A stretch of DNA of 64,000 nt from DASXZH01 sp036502005 (GTDB lineage: Bacteria > Armatimonadota > Fimbriimonadia > Fimbriimonadales > Fimbriimonadaceae). Below are positions 8,345-16,705 of this stretch, piece by piece. The position numbers and the translations under genes were made by a program. Each line of letters begins with the position of its first letter. Position 1 is the stretch's first letter. Under the pieces are notes generated by a model that saw only the letters and a list, made by a program, of their open reading frames with translations, searched no databases and was not told the origin of the DNA. The DNA lies in NCBI GenBank assembly GCA_036502005.1, contig DASXZH010000058.1, positions 1-64,000 of the forward strand, written 5' to 3'.

Positions 8345-9685
8345 ATGGCAGAGAAAAAACTCCTTCTAGAGCATTCCACGGAAGATTCTTACCTAACCCT
8401 TAAAGGATATTTGGCAACCGGAGGCTTTGAGCCGCTCAAGAAGGGGCTTAAGGGTGAGCGCCAAGCGATCATCGATGCGGTGAAGGCTTCTGGCTTACGC
8501 GGCCGCGGCGGCGCAGGCTTCCCTACTTGGATCAAGTGGAACGGTATTGCCAAAGAGAAGGTCGGCCCTACCTACATGCTCTGTAATGCAGACGAGGGCG
8601 AGCCAGGCACTTTCAAAGACAAAGAGCTTATGGAGCGGTGCCCATTCCAGCTAGTTGAGGGAATGACGATTGGCGGATTTGCGACCCAATCCGAAATCGG
8701 CTACATCTACATTCGCGGTGAGTTCATGGATGCGGCGAAGGCGGTACGCAAAGCGGTTGACGAAGCCTACGCGGCCGGCTATTTGGGCAAGAACATTCTC
8801 GGCAGCGGGTTCAGTTTTGATCTTTACGTTCATTTGGGTGCCGGGTCCTATGAATGTGGCGAAGAATCGGCCCTGATGAGTTCGCTGATGGGTGAGCGAG
8901 GAATGCCTCGTCTCAAGTTTCCTCACGCGCCATTGCCAACCGTGAGCGGCCTCTTCGAGCGCCCCACCATTATCAATAATGTGGAGACCTACTGCTGCGT
9001 TCCTTTCATCATTCAGAATGGCGGCGAGTGGTATGCGACGATGGGCGCTTCGACCAAGAACTCACGAGGCACCAAGATCTTCTCTGTATCCGGCCATGTG
9101 AACAAGCCCTCTAACTACGAGATCGAGTTCGGAACTCCTTTAAAAGATTTATTAGCTCTGGCCGGGGGGATTAAGGGCGGCAAGTTGAAAGCTTGCGTTC
9201 CTGGTGGAAGCTCTGTTCCTATTATCGATGCCGGGATGGTGGATAAGGCGATTATCGGCTACGAAGAAATGTCCGAAGTGAAGTCCATGGTCGGTTCGGG
9301 TGGCTGCATATTCTTGAATGAGCACACCTGCATCGTCACTTTTATCTGGCGAACTTCGGTGTTTTACGCCCGTGAAAGCTGTGGCAAGTGCACTCCTTGC
9401 CGCGAAGGCACCCAATGGCTGGTTCAGATTTTGGACCGCATCCGCCGGGGTGGCGGCCGCGAGGGCGATATCGAACTGCTTTTGGAAGTCTGCACCCAGA
9501 TCGACGGGCGCTCTTTCTGCGGCCTTGGCGACGCGGCTGCGTGGCCGGTGGCTGGGGCTATTCGGGTCTTCCGCGAAGAGTTCGAGTACTTCATCGCGAA
9601 TGGCAGGAGCTTGGTTCAGTCCAAAGAATCGAAGCTCATGCTTCCGGATTTGGATGAAGAGCTGGCAACAGTTCAGATTTTGTAG
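8345..9685 (+). CDS. nuoF: NADH-quinone oxidoreductase subunit F-like
   Basis: The NADH/FMN/4Fe-4S subunit of complex I. It has the glycine-rich NADH site GLRGRGGAGFPTWIKW, the FMN-binding ADEGEPGTFKDKELM, YECGEESALMSSLMGERG and the cluster motif ESCGKCTPCREG with a fourth Cys about 40 residues later (SFCGLGDAA). 446 residues is normal. No nuoE or nuoG adjoins it here; the neighbours are a prepilin operon and an FHA protein, so it is a detached subunit gene or part of an NADH-linked hydrogenase/formate dehydrogenase whose other parts lie elsewhere. Confidence 0.93.
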   Translation: MAEKKLLLEHSTEDSYLTLKGYLATGGFEPLKKGLKGERQAIIDAVKASGLRGRGGAGFPTWIKWNGIAKEKVGPTYMLCNADEGEPGTFKDKELMERCPFQLVEGMTIGGFATQSEIGYIYIRGEFMDAAKAVRKAVDEAYAAGYLGKNILGSGFSFDLYVHLGAGSYECGEESALMSSLMGERGMPRLKFPHAPLPTVSGLFERPTIINNVETYCCVPFIIQNGGEWYATMGASTKNSRGTKIFSVSGHVNKPSNYEIEFGTPLKDLLALAGGIKGGKLKACVPGGSSVPIIDAGMVDKAIIGYEEMSEVKSMVGSGGCIFLNEHTCIVTFIWRTSVFYARESCGKCTPCREGTQWLVQILDRIRRGGGREGDIELLLEVCTQIDGRSFCGLGDAAAWPVAGAIRVFREEFEYFIANGRSLVQSKESKLMLPDLDEELATVQIL

Positions 9686-9826
9686 TTTCTTTGTTCACTG
9701 TCATCCCGAACTCCGTGTGAGGGATCTCAGAGGCAAAATCCTATTGTTTACTCCCACTTCGCCGCGACTAGCGACTCGAAAACCTTTTCTCCATATCGTC
9801 CCTGAAACACGTCTAATTTCCATCCT

Positions 9827-11224
9827 ATGAAATCGGCGGGGCGGACTTTATTGCTGGCCATTATTGGCGCGCTGTCCGCTGTCGTCGCTTTTGCCCTTTC
9901 AACTCCTTTTGCCAACACCCTCCAGCATCCAGGGATGGCTGAGGATGACCCTCGATTTCAGTTCTCAGTGGGCACCAAATGGGCCCTGGTGAACCACACT
10001 TCGGCCGGATTGCTGCTGTGCGGAGGCGTCGCGTTTGTCTTGGTTTATGGCCGAAAAGGCCTTAAGTCAGGATTGCTTTCCGGTCTCTTTGGCGCCGCCC
10101 TGGGTGCGGTATTAGGAGCGATAGCCGATAGCGGTTCTGATTTGCTTGGTATCGCCATCGAGCAGCGTTCCGGGGTTCACCCGTTCATCCCAATTGTTAT
10201 TTGGTGCATCCTGGTGCCGTTGGCTTACGTAATCGCCATCACGGTCAGTGTGGGTGTGACCCCGATGCGCGTTAAACGGGCGATCTACGCGTTAACTTGG
10301 GCATCCATTTGGTCATTTGTAGCCTATGTTGGATCCGGTTTCTTGCTCCTTGCCTTGGTGCAAGCGGGCATCTTGCACATTCCCGTTCCCATGTCCTCCG
10401 GCGAGACAGTTCCTTCCGATGGGGGGCTCTCCCAAATGCAGGCATCCATTCCCATGTGGGAGGCAACGGCAGCAGCCATTGGGTTCGTGCTTGGGGCAGT
10501 TTTCGGTCGGGCTGAGAGTACAGTTAGGGCCGGAAGCTTAATGCTGGTGGTCGGCAGAAACGAGGGCAAAGAATGGAACATAGACCACACAATAACAAGG
10601 ATTGGCAACGCGGAGGGCGTCGAGGTCCCGGTGCGGGGCTTCCAGAATGTTGCTCCTGTTCACGCTCAGGTGGAAATGCACAAGGATGGTTTTCTGGTCA
10701 AGGATCTGGTGGGCGGCACTCTTTTGAACGGCCAACCCGTTCAGCAGGCTTGGCTAACCAACGGCGACACTATAGGAGTCGGCCAAGCCATTTTGGTTTT
10801 CAGTTCCGGTCGAAGGCAGGGGGCCAAGGTTGTGGCGCCTATGTATCAGGAGCCACCGCCTATTGCCGGTCCCTATCCACCGGCTGGGATGCCGGCTCCG
10901 GCTCCCTACGCGCCAAATTTACCGCCCGTGCCCGCTGCGTTGCCCATGCCGCGGTTGGTGGACGCCATGGGCAACACTTACCTGCTGAAGCCTGGGGTCA
11001 ACGTTATCGGGCGAGAGGCCGGATGCGAAGTCTCGATCCCTTGGGATAACTCCGTCTCGCGTCGCCATGCCCAGGTTGTTTTGAATGGCTTTGAAGCGGT
11101 CGTTTCGGACCTGGGAAGCAGCAACGGGACCGCTGTTAATGGGTTTGCCTTAGCCATGCCAGCGCCACTTAAGCCTGGAGATGCCGTGAAGCTGGGCAAC
11201 GTGCCATTGCATTTTCTGGTTTAA
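9827..11224 (+). CDS. Membrane protein with two FHA domains
   Basis: 465 residues. About six hydrophobic segments fill residues 5-230. A first, degenerate FHA-like region follows (about 235-325: HTITRIGNAEGVEVPV, APVHAQVE, LVGGTLLNGQPV), then a Pro/Ala linker (about 335-375) and a second, canonical FHA domain (about 380-465) with GREAGCEVSIP, SVSRRHAQV and DLGSSNGTAVNG. FHA domains bind phosphothreonine peptides, so a role in Ser/Thr kinase signalling at the membrane is likely. No kinase gene is adjacent. Confidence 0.85.
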   Translation: MKSAGRTLLLAIIGALSAVVAFALSTPFANTLQHPGMAEDDPRFQFSVGTKWALVNHTSAGLLLCGGVAFVLVYGRKGLKSGLLSGLFGAALGAVLGAIADSGSDLLGIAIEQRSGVHPFIPIVIWCILVPLAYVIAITVSVGVTPMRVKRAIYALTWASIWSFVAYVGSGFLLLALVQAGILHIPVPMSSGETVPSDGGLSQMQASIPMWEATAAAIGFVLGAVFGRAESTVRAGSLMLVVGRNEGKEWNIDHTITRIGNAEGVEVPVRGFQNVAPVHAQVEMHKDGFLVKDLVGGTLLNGQPVQQAWLTNGDTIGVGQAILVFSSGRRQGAKVVAPMYQEPPPIAGPYPPAGMPAPAPYAPNLPPVPAALPMPRLVDAMGNTYLLKPGVNVIGREAGCEVSIPWDNSVSRRHAQVVLNGFEAVVSDLGSSNGTAVNGFALAMPAPLKPGDAVKLGNVPLHFLV

Positions 11225-11354
11225 GCCTTTCTAACTACTCTCAAGAAAGATAATCAATAAAAGTTTTCCCCGTCGTCGAGCGGCGATACGACGCCACCTT
11301 TCAAGAGCAATTGCACTACGCGATAGTTATGTTAACAAGTTGGACAGCTCAAAC

Positions 11355-12164
11355 CTAAAGCCTTGCCCCATCGATAGTGAAGCCTTCACCTTTCAAAAAG
11401 GTGAGCAAAACTGCTAACTTTCTTTTCAAATAGACATCGCCAGATGCCCAACGAACAAGCTCACTCCGTTGTGATCTGGTGGAGTAATACGCATACATTT
11501 CTGCCAAATCCTCCGAAGGGTTTACCTCGGCATAGAGCGAGGCAAAGCCGGGAGCAGGATGTGGCGCATTCTTTTTCAAATCCCAGGCGACCTTCCCATA
11601 ATGAAACCCAGGCGGATTCAGCGTCAAAATCGCAACAACCAATTTCCCCCATTTTTCTTGATCTTTGTAAACCATAGAATGAAACAGTTCATGATGGATC
11701 ACATGCTCCATGAGCACGGGGGTATCGCCATCGATCGAGAAAAAGATTGTCCGAATACGGTTATCGGTCAATGCCGATATTTTGGAACCACGCAAAAAAA
11801 CATAGTCAACTAACATAACTTTTGAGGGTGCCAGCTTACGCCGATAGGCTGACCCGTACCTTCGAAGTTCGCCCGAGAGCAGAGTCGCAAACCGGTCCAT
11901 CTTACGCCAGTCGATGGGAGAGTCCCATGCAACGACCACATCCTTAAACCTCTGTTGTTTAGAAGAAAATATAATCTGGACGTGAAATTGGGCTTTCACT
12001 TGACGGGCAATTTCCTTCGCGTGTGACGCTTGGCTTGAAGTCGGAGCTTTAATGCCCGCAGCGATCTCACATAACCCGATAAGGCCTATGCTATTGGCAA
12101 GAAGCACGGCCCCTAGGGTCGCACTATAAAGCTTTCTTTGAAGTCTTCCCCGCCAGGTTGACAT
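11355..12164 (-). CDS. Predicted exported HExxH metalloprotease-like protein
   Basis: 269 residues. An N-terminal hydrophobic segment (about 14-36) acts as signal or anchor. HHELFHSMVY supplies an HExxH zinc motif (about residue 158), and about 60 residues later SEDLAEMYAYY supplies a plausible third ligand Glu, the gluzincin arrangement. ATG is preceded by AGGAG with a 7-base spacer. Catalysis is inferred only from the motif; no family name can be given with confidence. Confidence 0.72.
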   Translation of the reverse strand: MSTWRGRLQRKLYSATLGAVLLANSIGLIGLCEIAAGIKAPTSSQASHAKEIARQVKAQFHVQIIFSSKQQRFKDVVVAWDSPIDWRKMDRFATLLSGELRRYGSAYRRKLAPSKVMLVDYVFLRGSKISALTDNRIRTIFFSIDGDTPVLMEHVIHHELFHSMVYKDQEKWGKLVVAILTLNPPGFHYGKVAWDLKKNAPHPAPGFASLYAEVNPSEDLAEMYAYYSTRSQRSELVRWASGDVYLKRKLAVLLTFLKGEGFTIDGARL

Positions 12165-12194
12165 TTTCGAACTCCTGTTTTTATATTCGCAACT

Positions 12195-12214
12195 GCGTCA
12201 ACTCATGTTGACGC
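12195..12214. other. Perfect 8-bp inverted repeat
   Basis: GCGTCAAC and GTTGACGC around a TCAT loop, 31 bases upstream of the minus-strand metalloprotease-like gene. It may be a leader hairpin or an operator; nothing else supports either role. Confidence 0.4.
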
Positions 12215-12467
12215 GTGCGCCTTCTCCATAGTCATGAAAAAGGCCCGGTGCAGGAGTCGTCGGCTGCACTATGTGACGCCTTCGGAGTTGGAGAACACGG
12301 ATGGCGCTTATCAAAGGGGCTTGCGAAACTTCAAATAGGATATCCCGTCATAGCGAGTCCGGTCGCGGGCCAACGATGCTTCCTATTCCGGCCGGCTGAT
12401 GCGACAGCGATATTTTAGCGAAGTGCGGATAGGCAGCCCTGGCAACAGGCAAGAACCCCCTAAAGGC
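12215..12467. other. Gap without a recognised gene
   Basis: This gap is flanked by two minus-strand genes. It has an open frame of 67 codons on the plus strand that looks non-coding (no SD, no recognisable pattern). I see no RNA family in it. Confidence 0.4.
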
Positions 12468-12522
12468 AAATCGGCAAACCGAAGCCTCGCCACGAAGTGG
12501 CCCAGCGAAGGTTTGTCGATTT
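12468..12522. repeat. REP-like palindrome, copy 1
   Basis: Outer arms 12468-12480 and 12510-12522 pair over 13 positions with one G.U on the plus transcript. Inside sits GCCAC-GAA-GTGGC. It lies 11 bases after the stop of the minus-strand aldolase gene. On the minus strand the sequence AAATCGACAAACCTTCGC matches copy 2 at 45802-45859 except for one base. Confidence 0.6.
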
Positions 12523-12532
12523 GAATTGAACG

Positions 12533-13213
12533 CTAAACGGCGACTGTCTGCTTTTTATCTAAGATCGAAAGGCCGGCTTTATTCCAGTCATCCAAGAATC
12601 TTGTTAAACCGGCATCGGTTAGCGGGTGCTTGAACATCTCCTCAATGATCTTGTAGGGCATGGTTGCGATGTGTGCGCCGGCTGCGATCGCCTCCACCAC
12701 ATGAAGCGGATGACGAACCGAGGCGACGAGGATCTGGCTCTCATATCCGTAGTTCTCAACCATCTCAACTGCTTCTTGGACCGCTTCCATCCCGTTGCCG
12801 GAAATATCGTCCACCCGGCCCACGAAGTTGCTAATAAACGTTGCCCCCGCCTTGGCCGCAAGCAAAGCTTGCGAAACGGAGAAAACGAGGGTGCAGTTCG
12901 TTTTGATTCCCCTTCCGGTTAGCTCCTTGATGAGTTTTACACCAGGCTGAATCATGGGGACTTTGACGACGATCTGGTGATGCCAACTGGAGACTTCGAG
13001 TGCCTCTTTGAGCATGTCGTCGAAATTGGTCGCGACCACTTCAGCGCTAATCTCGCCGCCTGGAACGGCGTCACAGATTTTTAGCACCGTTTCCTTGAAG
13101 CCTTTGCCAGTTTTGGCAATGAGGGTGGGGTTGGTGGTTACGCCATCGAGGATGCCGAAATCGGCAGCTTTCTTTACTTCTTCGATATCGCCTGTGTCGA
13201 CAAAGATCTTCAT
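12533..13213 (-). CDS. tal: Transaldolase / fructose-6-phosphate aldolase family
   Basis: 226-residue short transaldolase (TalC/FSA type). MKIFVDTGDIEEVKKAADFGILDGVTTNPTLIA is the canonical N-terminus, and VKVPM carries the Schiff-base lysine. TLVFSVSQALLAAKAGATFISNFVGRVDD and VASVRHPLHVVEAIAAGAHIATMP follow. Family members act either as transaldolase in the pentose phosphate pathway or as F6P aldolase; residue identities that separate the two cannot be judged by eye. It stands alone. Confidence 0.92.
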   Translation of the reverse strand: MKIFVDTGDIEEVKKAADFGILDGVTTNPTLIAKTGKGFKETVLKICDAVPGGEISAEVVATNFDDMLKEALEVSSWHHQIVVKVPMIQPGVKLIKELTGRGIKTNCTLVFSVSQALLAAKAGATFISNFVGRVDDISGNGMEAVQEAVEMVENYGYESQILVASVRHPLHVVEAIAAGAHIATMPYKIIEEMFKHPLTDAGLTRFLDDWNKAGLSILDKKQTVAV

Positions 13214-13602
13214 GGTTTTCAGTTTATCTTACGCCGGGTTGTGCCGCTGGGTTTTTCAGATCTAAGCCTTTGTCAAATTTCAAAACCTAAAATGGTGTTT
13301 ACATTGACGGCAGCTCCTGCGTCCCTATCCAGAGGTGCAAAGAAACTAAGAACAGTTGGCCAAGCGAATGATGGATCGGCGTCACGATAATTCCAAGAAT
13401 TGAGAACGTTTTTTTATTTCTAATTGTTTTTGAACCTATTCTGCACCGCAAAATACCGCACAATTCCGCACAATCCCACAACTAAACTGAGCACTCGAGT
13501 TTTGCGATTGTTTCACAAGACACAAGACATCAGCTCTCGTCCGACCTTGCTAAATGATACGGCTAGGCGTCTCTCGTCGCACGTCACGCGTCAAACTAAA
13601 GC
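13214..13602. other. Gap between tal and mnmE
   Basis: About 390 bases between divergent genes. It holds short direct repeats (CCGCAAAATA, CCGCACAATT, CCGCACAATC at about 13445-13475) and a CGTCGCACGTCACGCGTCAA stretch just before mnmE that resembles the heptamer arrays elsewhere. No gene or RNA was recognised. Confidence 0.45.
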
Positions 13603-14904
13603 GTGCTTCTAGACACGATCGTCGCTCCAATAACCGGAAATCAACCTGCCGCGGTTGCCGTGATTCGGGTTTCGGGGTCGGAAGCATGGCTGGTGGCATC
13701 CAGGGTTTTTTCAAACTGGCCAGATAAACCGGAAAGCCACAAAGCCGTTTACGGCCGTTTTCACACGGGCGACGACGGGTTAGCCCTTCCCTTCGCCGAG
13801 GGCCACAGCTATACGGGCGAGGAGACGGTCGAGTTCTCTATTCACGGTTCTTTGGCCTCTGTGCGGGCCTTGGTGGACCTTTGCCTCGCGTCCGGCGCAA
13901 GAATGGCTGAGCCAGGGGAATTTACGCAGCGAGCCTTTATGAATGGCAGGATGGACCTGACTCAAGCAGAAGGCGTTCGAGACACCATTGCCGCTTCTAC
14001 TGAACTCCAGCTTCGGCAGGCGAATCTGCATCGAAACGGGGTTTTGCAGGCGAAAGTTTCGGACGTCCTCGCCTCGATTCGTAAGGTTTTAACCCACGTT
14101 GAAGCGAGTGTCGACTTTAGCGAAGAGATCGGGGACTTCAACCGTGAAGCTGGGCTCCTAGCAGTGTGCTCGGACAATGAGAAAGTTAACGCTCTGCTCA
14201 CGACGGCAGAATCGGGCCGGATACTTCGAAACGGGCTTAGAATCGCCATAGTCGGTCCTCCAAATGCAGGAAAGTCTTCCCTTCTTAATGCCTTGCTGGG
14301 GACTGATCGGGCTATTGTTACTCCGATTGCTGGCACGACTCGTGACTATGTGGAGGAACAGGCCGAGATTAGCGGAGTGCTATGCGTTTTGATCGATACG
14401 GCCGGGCTACGCGAGAGTGAAGACCCTATTGAGTTGTTAGGCATTCAGCGCAGCCATGCAATGGCTGCCAACGCGGACGAGGTTTGGTATGTCTACGATG
14501 CGCCAGTTGGGTTCTCCGGGGCCGATGAGAAAGCAGTGGCAGCCTTTTCTCGGCCAGTTTTTGTGGTTGCCAATAAATCAGATCTGCTGTCTATCGATCC
14601 CGCAAGAGGCGTTGCCGTTTCTGCCATTTCTCGTTCTGGTTTTGAACACTTAGTGGAGCACGTTCAAGGCTTTATCGAAGGGGCAGGTTCCGTGCCGTTT
14701 GTGAACGATCGCCAGGTTCTGCCCTTGCAACGAGCGGCAGAAAGTTTGGATGCCTGTGTAATGGCTTTAAAGAACGATTTGCCGGATGACCTGCTGGCGG
14801 TTGGGCTTCGGGATGCAGCCTCGCACTTGGGGGAAATCACGGGCGAGACGGCGACGGACGATATCATCGATCGCATCTTCCACGATTTCTGTATTGGGAA
14901 ATAG
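13603..14904 (+). CDS. mnmE: tRNA uridine-5-carboxymethylaminomethyl GTPase
   Basis: Works with MnmG to modify the wobble uridine of several tRNAs. The 433-residue protein has the N-terminal tetrahydrofolate-binding domain (DTIVAPITG at the start, EFTQRAFMNGRMDLTQAEGV), a helical domain with an inserted G domain (GPPNAGKSSLLNALLG, DTAGLRES, NKSD) and the C-terminal FCIGK that carries the catalytic Cys. GTG at 13603 is chosen because DTIVA is the usual start of the family. Confidence 0.95.
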   Translation: MLLDTIVAPITGNQPAAVAVIRVSGSEAWLVASRVFSNWPDKPESHKAVYGRFHTGDDGLALPFAEGHSYTGEETVEFSIHGSLASVRALVDLCLASGARMAEPGEFTQRAFMNGRMDLTQAEGVRDTIAASTELQLRQANLHRNGVLQAKVSDVLASIRKVLTHVEASVDFSEEIGDFNREAGLLAVCSDNEKVNALLTTAESGRILRNGLRIAIVGPPNAGKSSLLNALLGTDRAIVTPIAGTTRDYVEEQAEISGVLCVLIDTAGLRESEDPIELLGIQRSHAMAANADEVWYVYDAPVGFSGADEKAVAAFSRPVFVVANKSDLLSIDPARGVAVSAISRSGFEHLVEHVQGFIEGAGSVPFVNDRQVLPLQRAAESLDACVMALKNDLPDDLLAVGLRDAASHLGEITGETATDDIIDRIFHDFCIGK

Positions 14905-14935
14905 GTGATAGGTGATAGGTGATAGGTAAACGGAG
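14905..14935. repeat. Heptamer array (GGTGATA)n
   Basis: Three to four copies of the heptamer GGTGATA directly after the mnmE stop, followed by TAAACGG, the heptamer found at 22.7 and 30 kb. A single, non-inverted array. Confidence 0.75.
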
Positions 14936-14980
14936 AACCCTCATAGCCATTAACTAAAGCCCGAAACCCCATTTTTACGA

Positions 14981-15058
14981 GGCTCGTACACGGGACCTCC
15001 CCCGGTTCGCGGACTCACCGGCCCCTCCGACCGAGAGGGGCTTGGGTCTTGCGGCGTT
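14981..15058 (+). repeat. Dispersed repeat, copy A
   Basis: Contains the core GGTTCGCGGACTCACCG (15004-15020), then GCCCCTCC/GAGAGGGGC as a hairpin, then a GGCGTT tail. Related to copies at 15142 and 37231. Confidence 0.75.
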
Positions 15059-15141
15059 CGAAAATTCCTTAACAACTTAATAGCTATGATCCCAACCCTT
15101 CCCCCCATAGCCATCAATTTAAGGTTTATTTCCGAGCAGTA

Positions 15142-15213
15142 GGCTCGCGCCTCACCCGGTTCGCGGACTCACCGACCTCTCCGTCCGGGAGAGGTTTGGG
15201 GTTTGGGAACGCC
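15142..15213 (+). repeat. Dispersed repeat, copy B
   Basis: GGCTCGCGCCTCACCC, then the core GGTTCGCGGACTCACCG (15158-15174), then the hairpin ACCTCTCC-GTCC-GGGAGAGGT and a GGGAACGCC tail. This is the least degenerate copy and can serve as the reference for copies A and C. Confidence 0.78.
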
Positions 15214-15240
15214 GAAAAATCCTTAAGTTGATCGCTATGA

Positions 15241-15272
15241 CCCTTCCCCCTCCGTTTCGCGCAAGGGGAAGG
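15241..15272. other. 9-bp inverted repeat after a DUF6941-like gene
   Basis: CCCTTCCCC pairs with GGGGAAGGG across a 14-base loop, 8 bases beyond the stop of the minus-strand gene at 15281. There is no T run, so intrinsic termination is uncertain. Confidence 0.4.
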
Positions 15273-15280
15273 GCTCTTGA

Positions 15281-15676
15281 CTATGCTTGCGCAACTGTCA
15301 ACTGCTGCAACTCAAGTTCTAGAGTTTTCACCATCCGACCGTCGAAGAAGATGTTGAACTGGTAAGGGCCGGCTTGGTTAAACACCAAATCTTGAAAGAT
15401 ATGGACCTGGTTGAAAATCTGCTTCCCGCGGGCGAAGTTCACCTGCCCCTTAAGATCCTGCAGCACTTCCCCATCCGCATTGATTAGCTGAACATGGATC
15501 TCGCGGGTGGTGTCCTCATCTTCCAAATCGGTCGCAGTGCTCGTCACCATGTAAAGCTGGCGGTGAATGGTGGGAAATTGGATGGAATATAGATGATCCA
15601 AAATGCCGATGACGTTGAGTTTGCCGTCTTGGGTGACGTTGGCGAAATCCGACAGCAGCGCGTAACGAAGCTCCAT
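15281..15676 (-). CDS. DUF6941-like protein
   Basis: 131 residues, soluble, beta-rich. The opening MELRYALLSDFANVTQDGKLNVIGILD matches the pattern I know for the DUF6941 family (short proteins with AxxSDxANVSxDGKLNVxGIFD). No function is established for the family. The start is fixed by the conserved N-terminus. A short open frame of 38 codons lies 24 bases upstream on the same strand. Confidence 0.78.
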   Translation of the reverse strand: MELRYALLSDFANVTQDGKLNVIGILDHLYSIQFPTIHRQLYMVTSTATDLEDEDTTREIHVQLINADGEVLQDLKGQVNFARGKQIFNQVHIFQDLVFNQAGPYQFNIFFDGRMVKTLELELQQLTVAQA

Positions 15677-15700
15677 TGCTGGCAGGTTACCTGCGGGCCC

Positions 15701-15817
15701 TTACTCTTCCGTTTCGGGTTTAGGAGCCTGTGCGACTGTGCGCTCCTCTAATTCGCGAAGTTGGACCTCTAGATCCTCAATCAGCTTTGCAACGACTTCG
15801 TTGGGAATCATGCTCAT
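15701..15817 (-). CDS. Possible 38-residue acidic small protein
   Basis: ATG at 15817 opens MSMIPNEVVAKLIEDLEVQL, continuing through RELEERTVAQ to an acidic end: an amphipathic helix with heptad-like Leu/Ile/Val spacing followed by PKPETEE. No Shine-Dalgarno is visible. It precedes the DUF6941-like gene by 24 bases and could be its operon partner. The only evidence is composition and position. Confidence 0.45.
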   Translation of the reverse strand: MSMIPNEVVAKLIEDLEVQLRELEERTVAQAPKPETEE

Positions 15818-15913
15818 ACGGACGTGTTAAGAAACTGTGAAGACGCAATATTCTCCCTTGGCGCGCTTCAAGAGTGCTGCAGCGAGTTCCAGAAGCCAGA
15901 ATATGTATTGTCG

Positions 15914-16705
15914 ATGTGCGTTCGAGATCGTATCCTATTTTGTGTTCTCCTTGCTTGCCTTGGCGGCTGCCAAGGAGGCCGAAAAATGATGATGGAGCAG
16001 AAAGTTGTGCCTGCGCCAAGCAAGGACCTGCCTGATTCTGATAGCGATACCAGTCTTTCGAATGTTAAGCAATGGAAGCCCGATACTGTGGCCAACTCGA
16101 GCTCTCGCAGTGAAAAACCGGCAAGCCCGCCCAAGGCTGAATTGAAGCAACCCACCGCGGAAGCAGCTTCGAAGGCTGCTCATGTTGATAGCAACTTGAG
16201 CCTTGAGGCTGCGCTAAAAGGCTGCAAGTGCCCCGAAGATATCAAGCAAGACCAGGCCCTGGTGGACGTGCAGTATTACTCCTTTGATAATCACCTTCAC
16301 ACAGGCCAAATCGTGGTGAACAAAGACCTTGCCGATGACGTGAAAGAGATTTTCAAGGAGATTGCGGACAGCAAGTTTCCCATTGCCAAGGTGGTGCCGA
16401 TTTGTAAGTACGATTGGTCCGATGACGATTCTGTGGCGGCAGATAACACTTCCGGATTCAACTACCGAACGGTTCCCGCGACCCATCATCTTTCCCACCA
16501 CGCCCTTGGGCGCGCTATTGATTTGAACCCTGCCGAGAACCCCTACATGGACCCGGTGCGAGGGACCGACCAGAAATACGACCCCTCGGTGCCAGGCACG
16601 CTAACTAGGGAGAGCCCTCCAACCGTAATCTTTCGCAGGCATGGATGGTCTTGGGGTGGAACCTGGCGGCGAGGTCGCGATTATCAACATTTTGAAAAGC
16701 TATGA
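15914..16705 (+). CDS. M15-family peptidase-like lipoprotein
   Basis: Predicted peptidoglycan D,D-/L,D-peptidase. The ATG at 15914 starts MCVRDRILFCVLLACLGGC, a lipoprotein signal with Cys at 19. A disordered Ser/Pro/Lys linker (about 25-100) follows, then the catalytic domain with the zinc motif HHALGRAIDLNPAENPY (H..G.A.DL) and the C-terminal GWSWGGTWRRGRDYQHFEKL, typical of the M15C group. Frames open further upstream, but the lipobox decides the start. Its stop overlaps the next start as ATGA. Confidence 0.85.
   Translation: MCVRDRILFCVLLACLGGCQGGRKMMMEQKVVPAPSKDLPDSDSDTSLSNVKQWKPDTVANSSSRSEKPASPPKAELKQPTAEAASKAAHVDSNLSLEAALKGCKCPEDIKQDQALVDVQYYSFDNHLHTGQIVVNKDLADDVKEIFKEIADSKFPIAKVVPICKYDWSDDDSVAADNTSGFNYRTVPATHHLSHHALGRAIDLNPAENPYMDPVRGTDQKYDPSVPGTLTRESPPTVIFRRHGWSWGGTWRRGRDYQHFEKL

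Noticed and set aside
12215..12418. 67-codon plus-strand frame
   Set aside because: No SD, no pattern, and rich in stop codons in homologous reading by inspection of composition.
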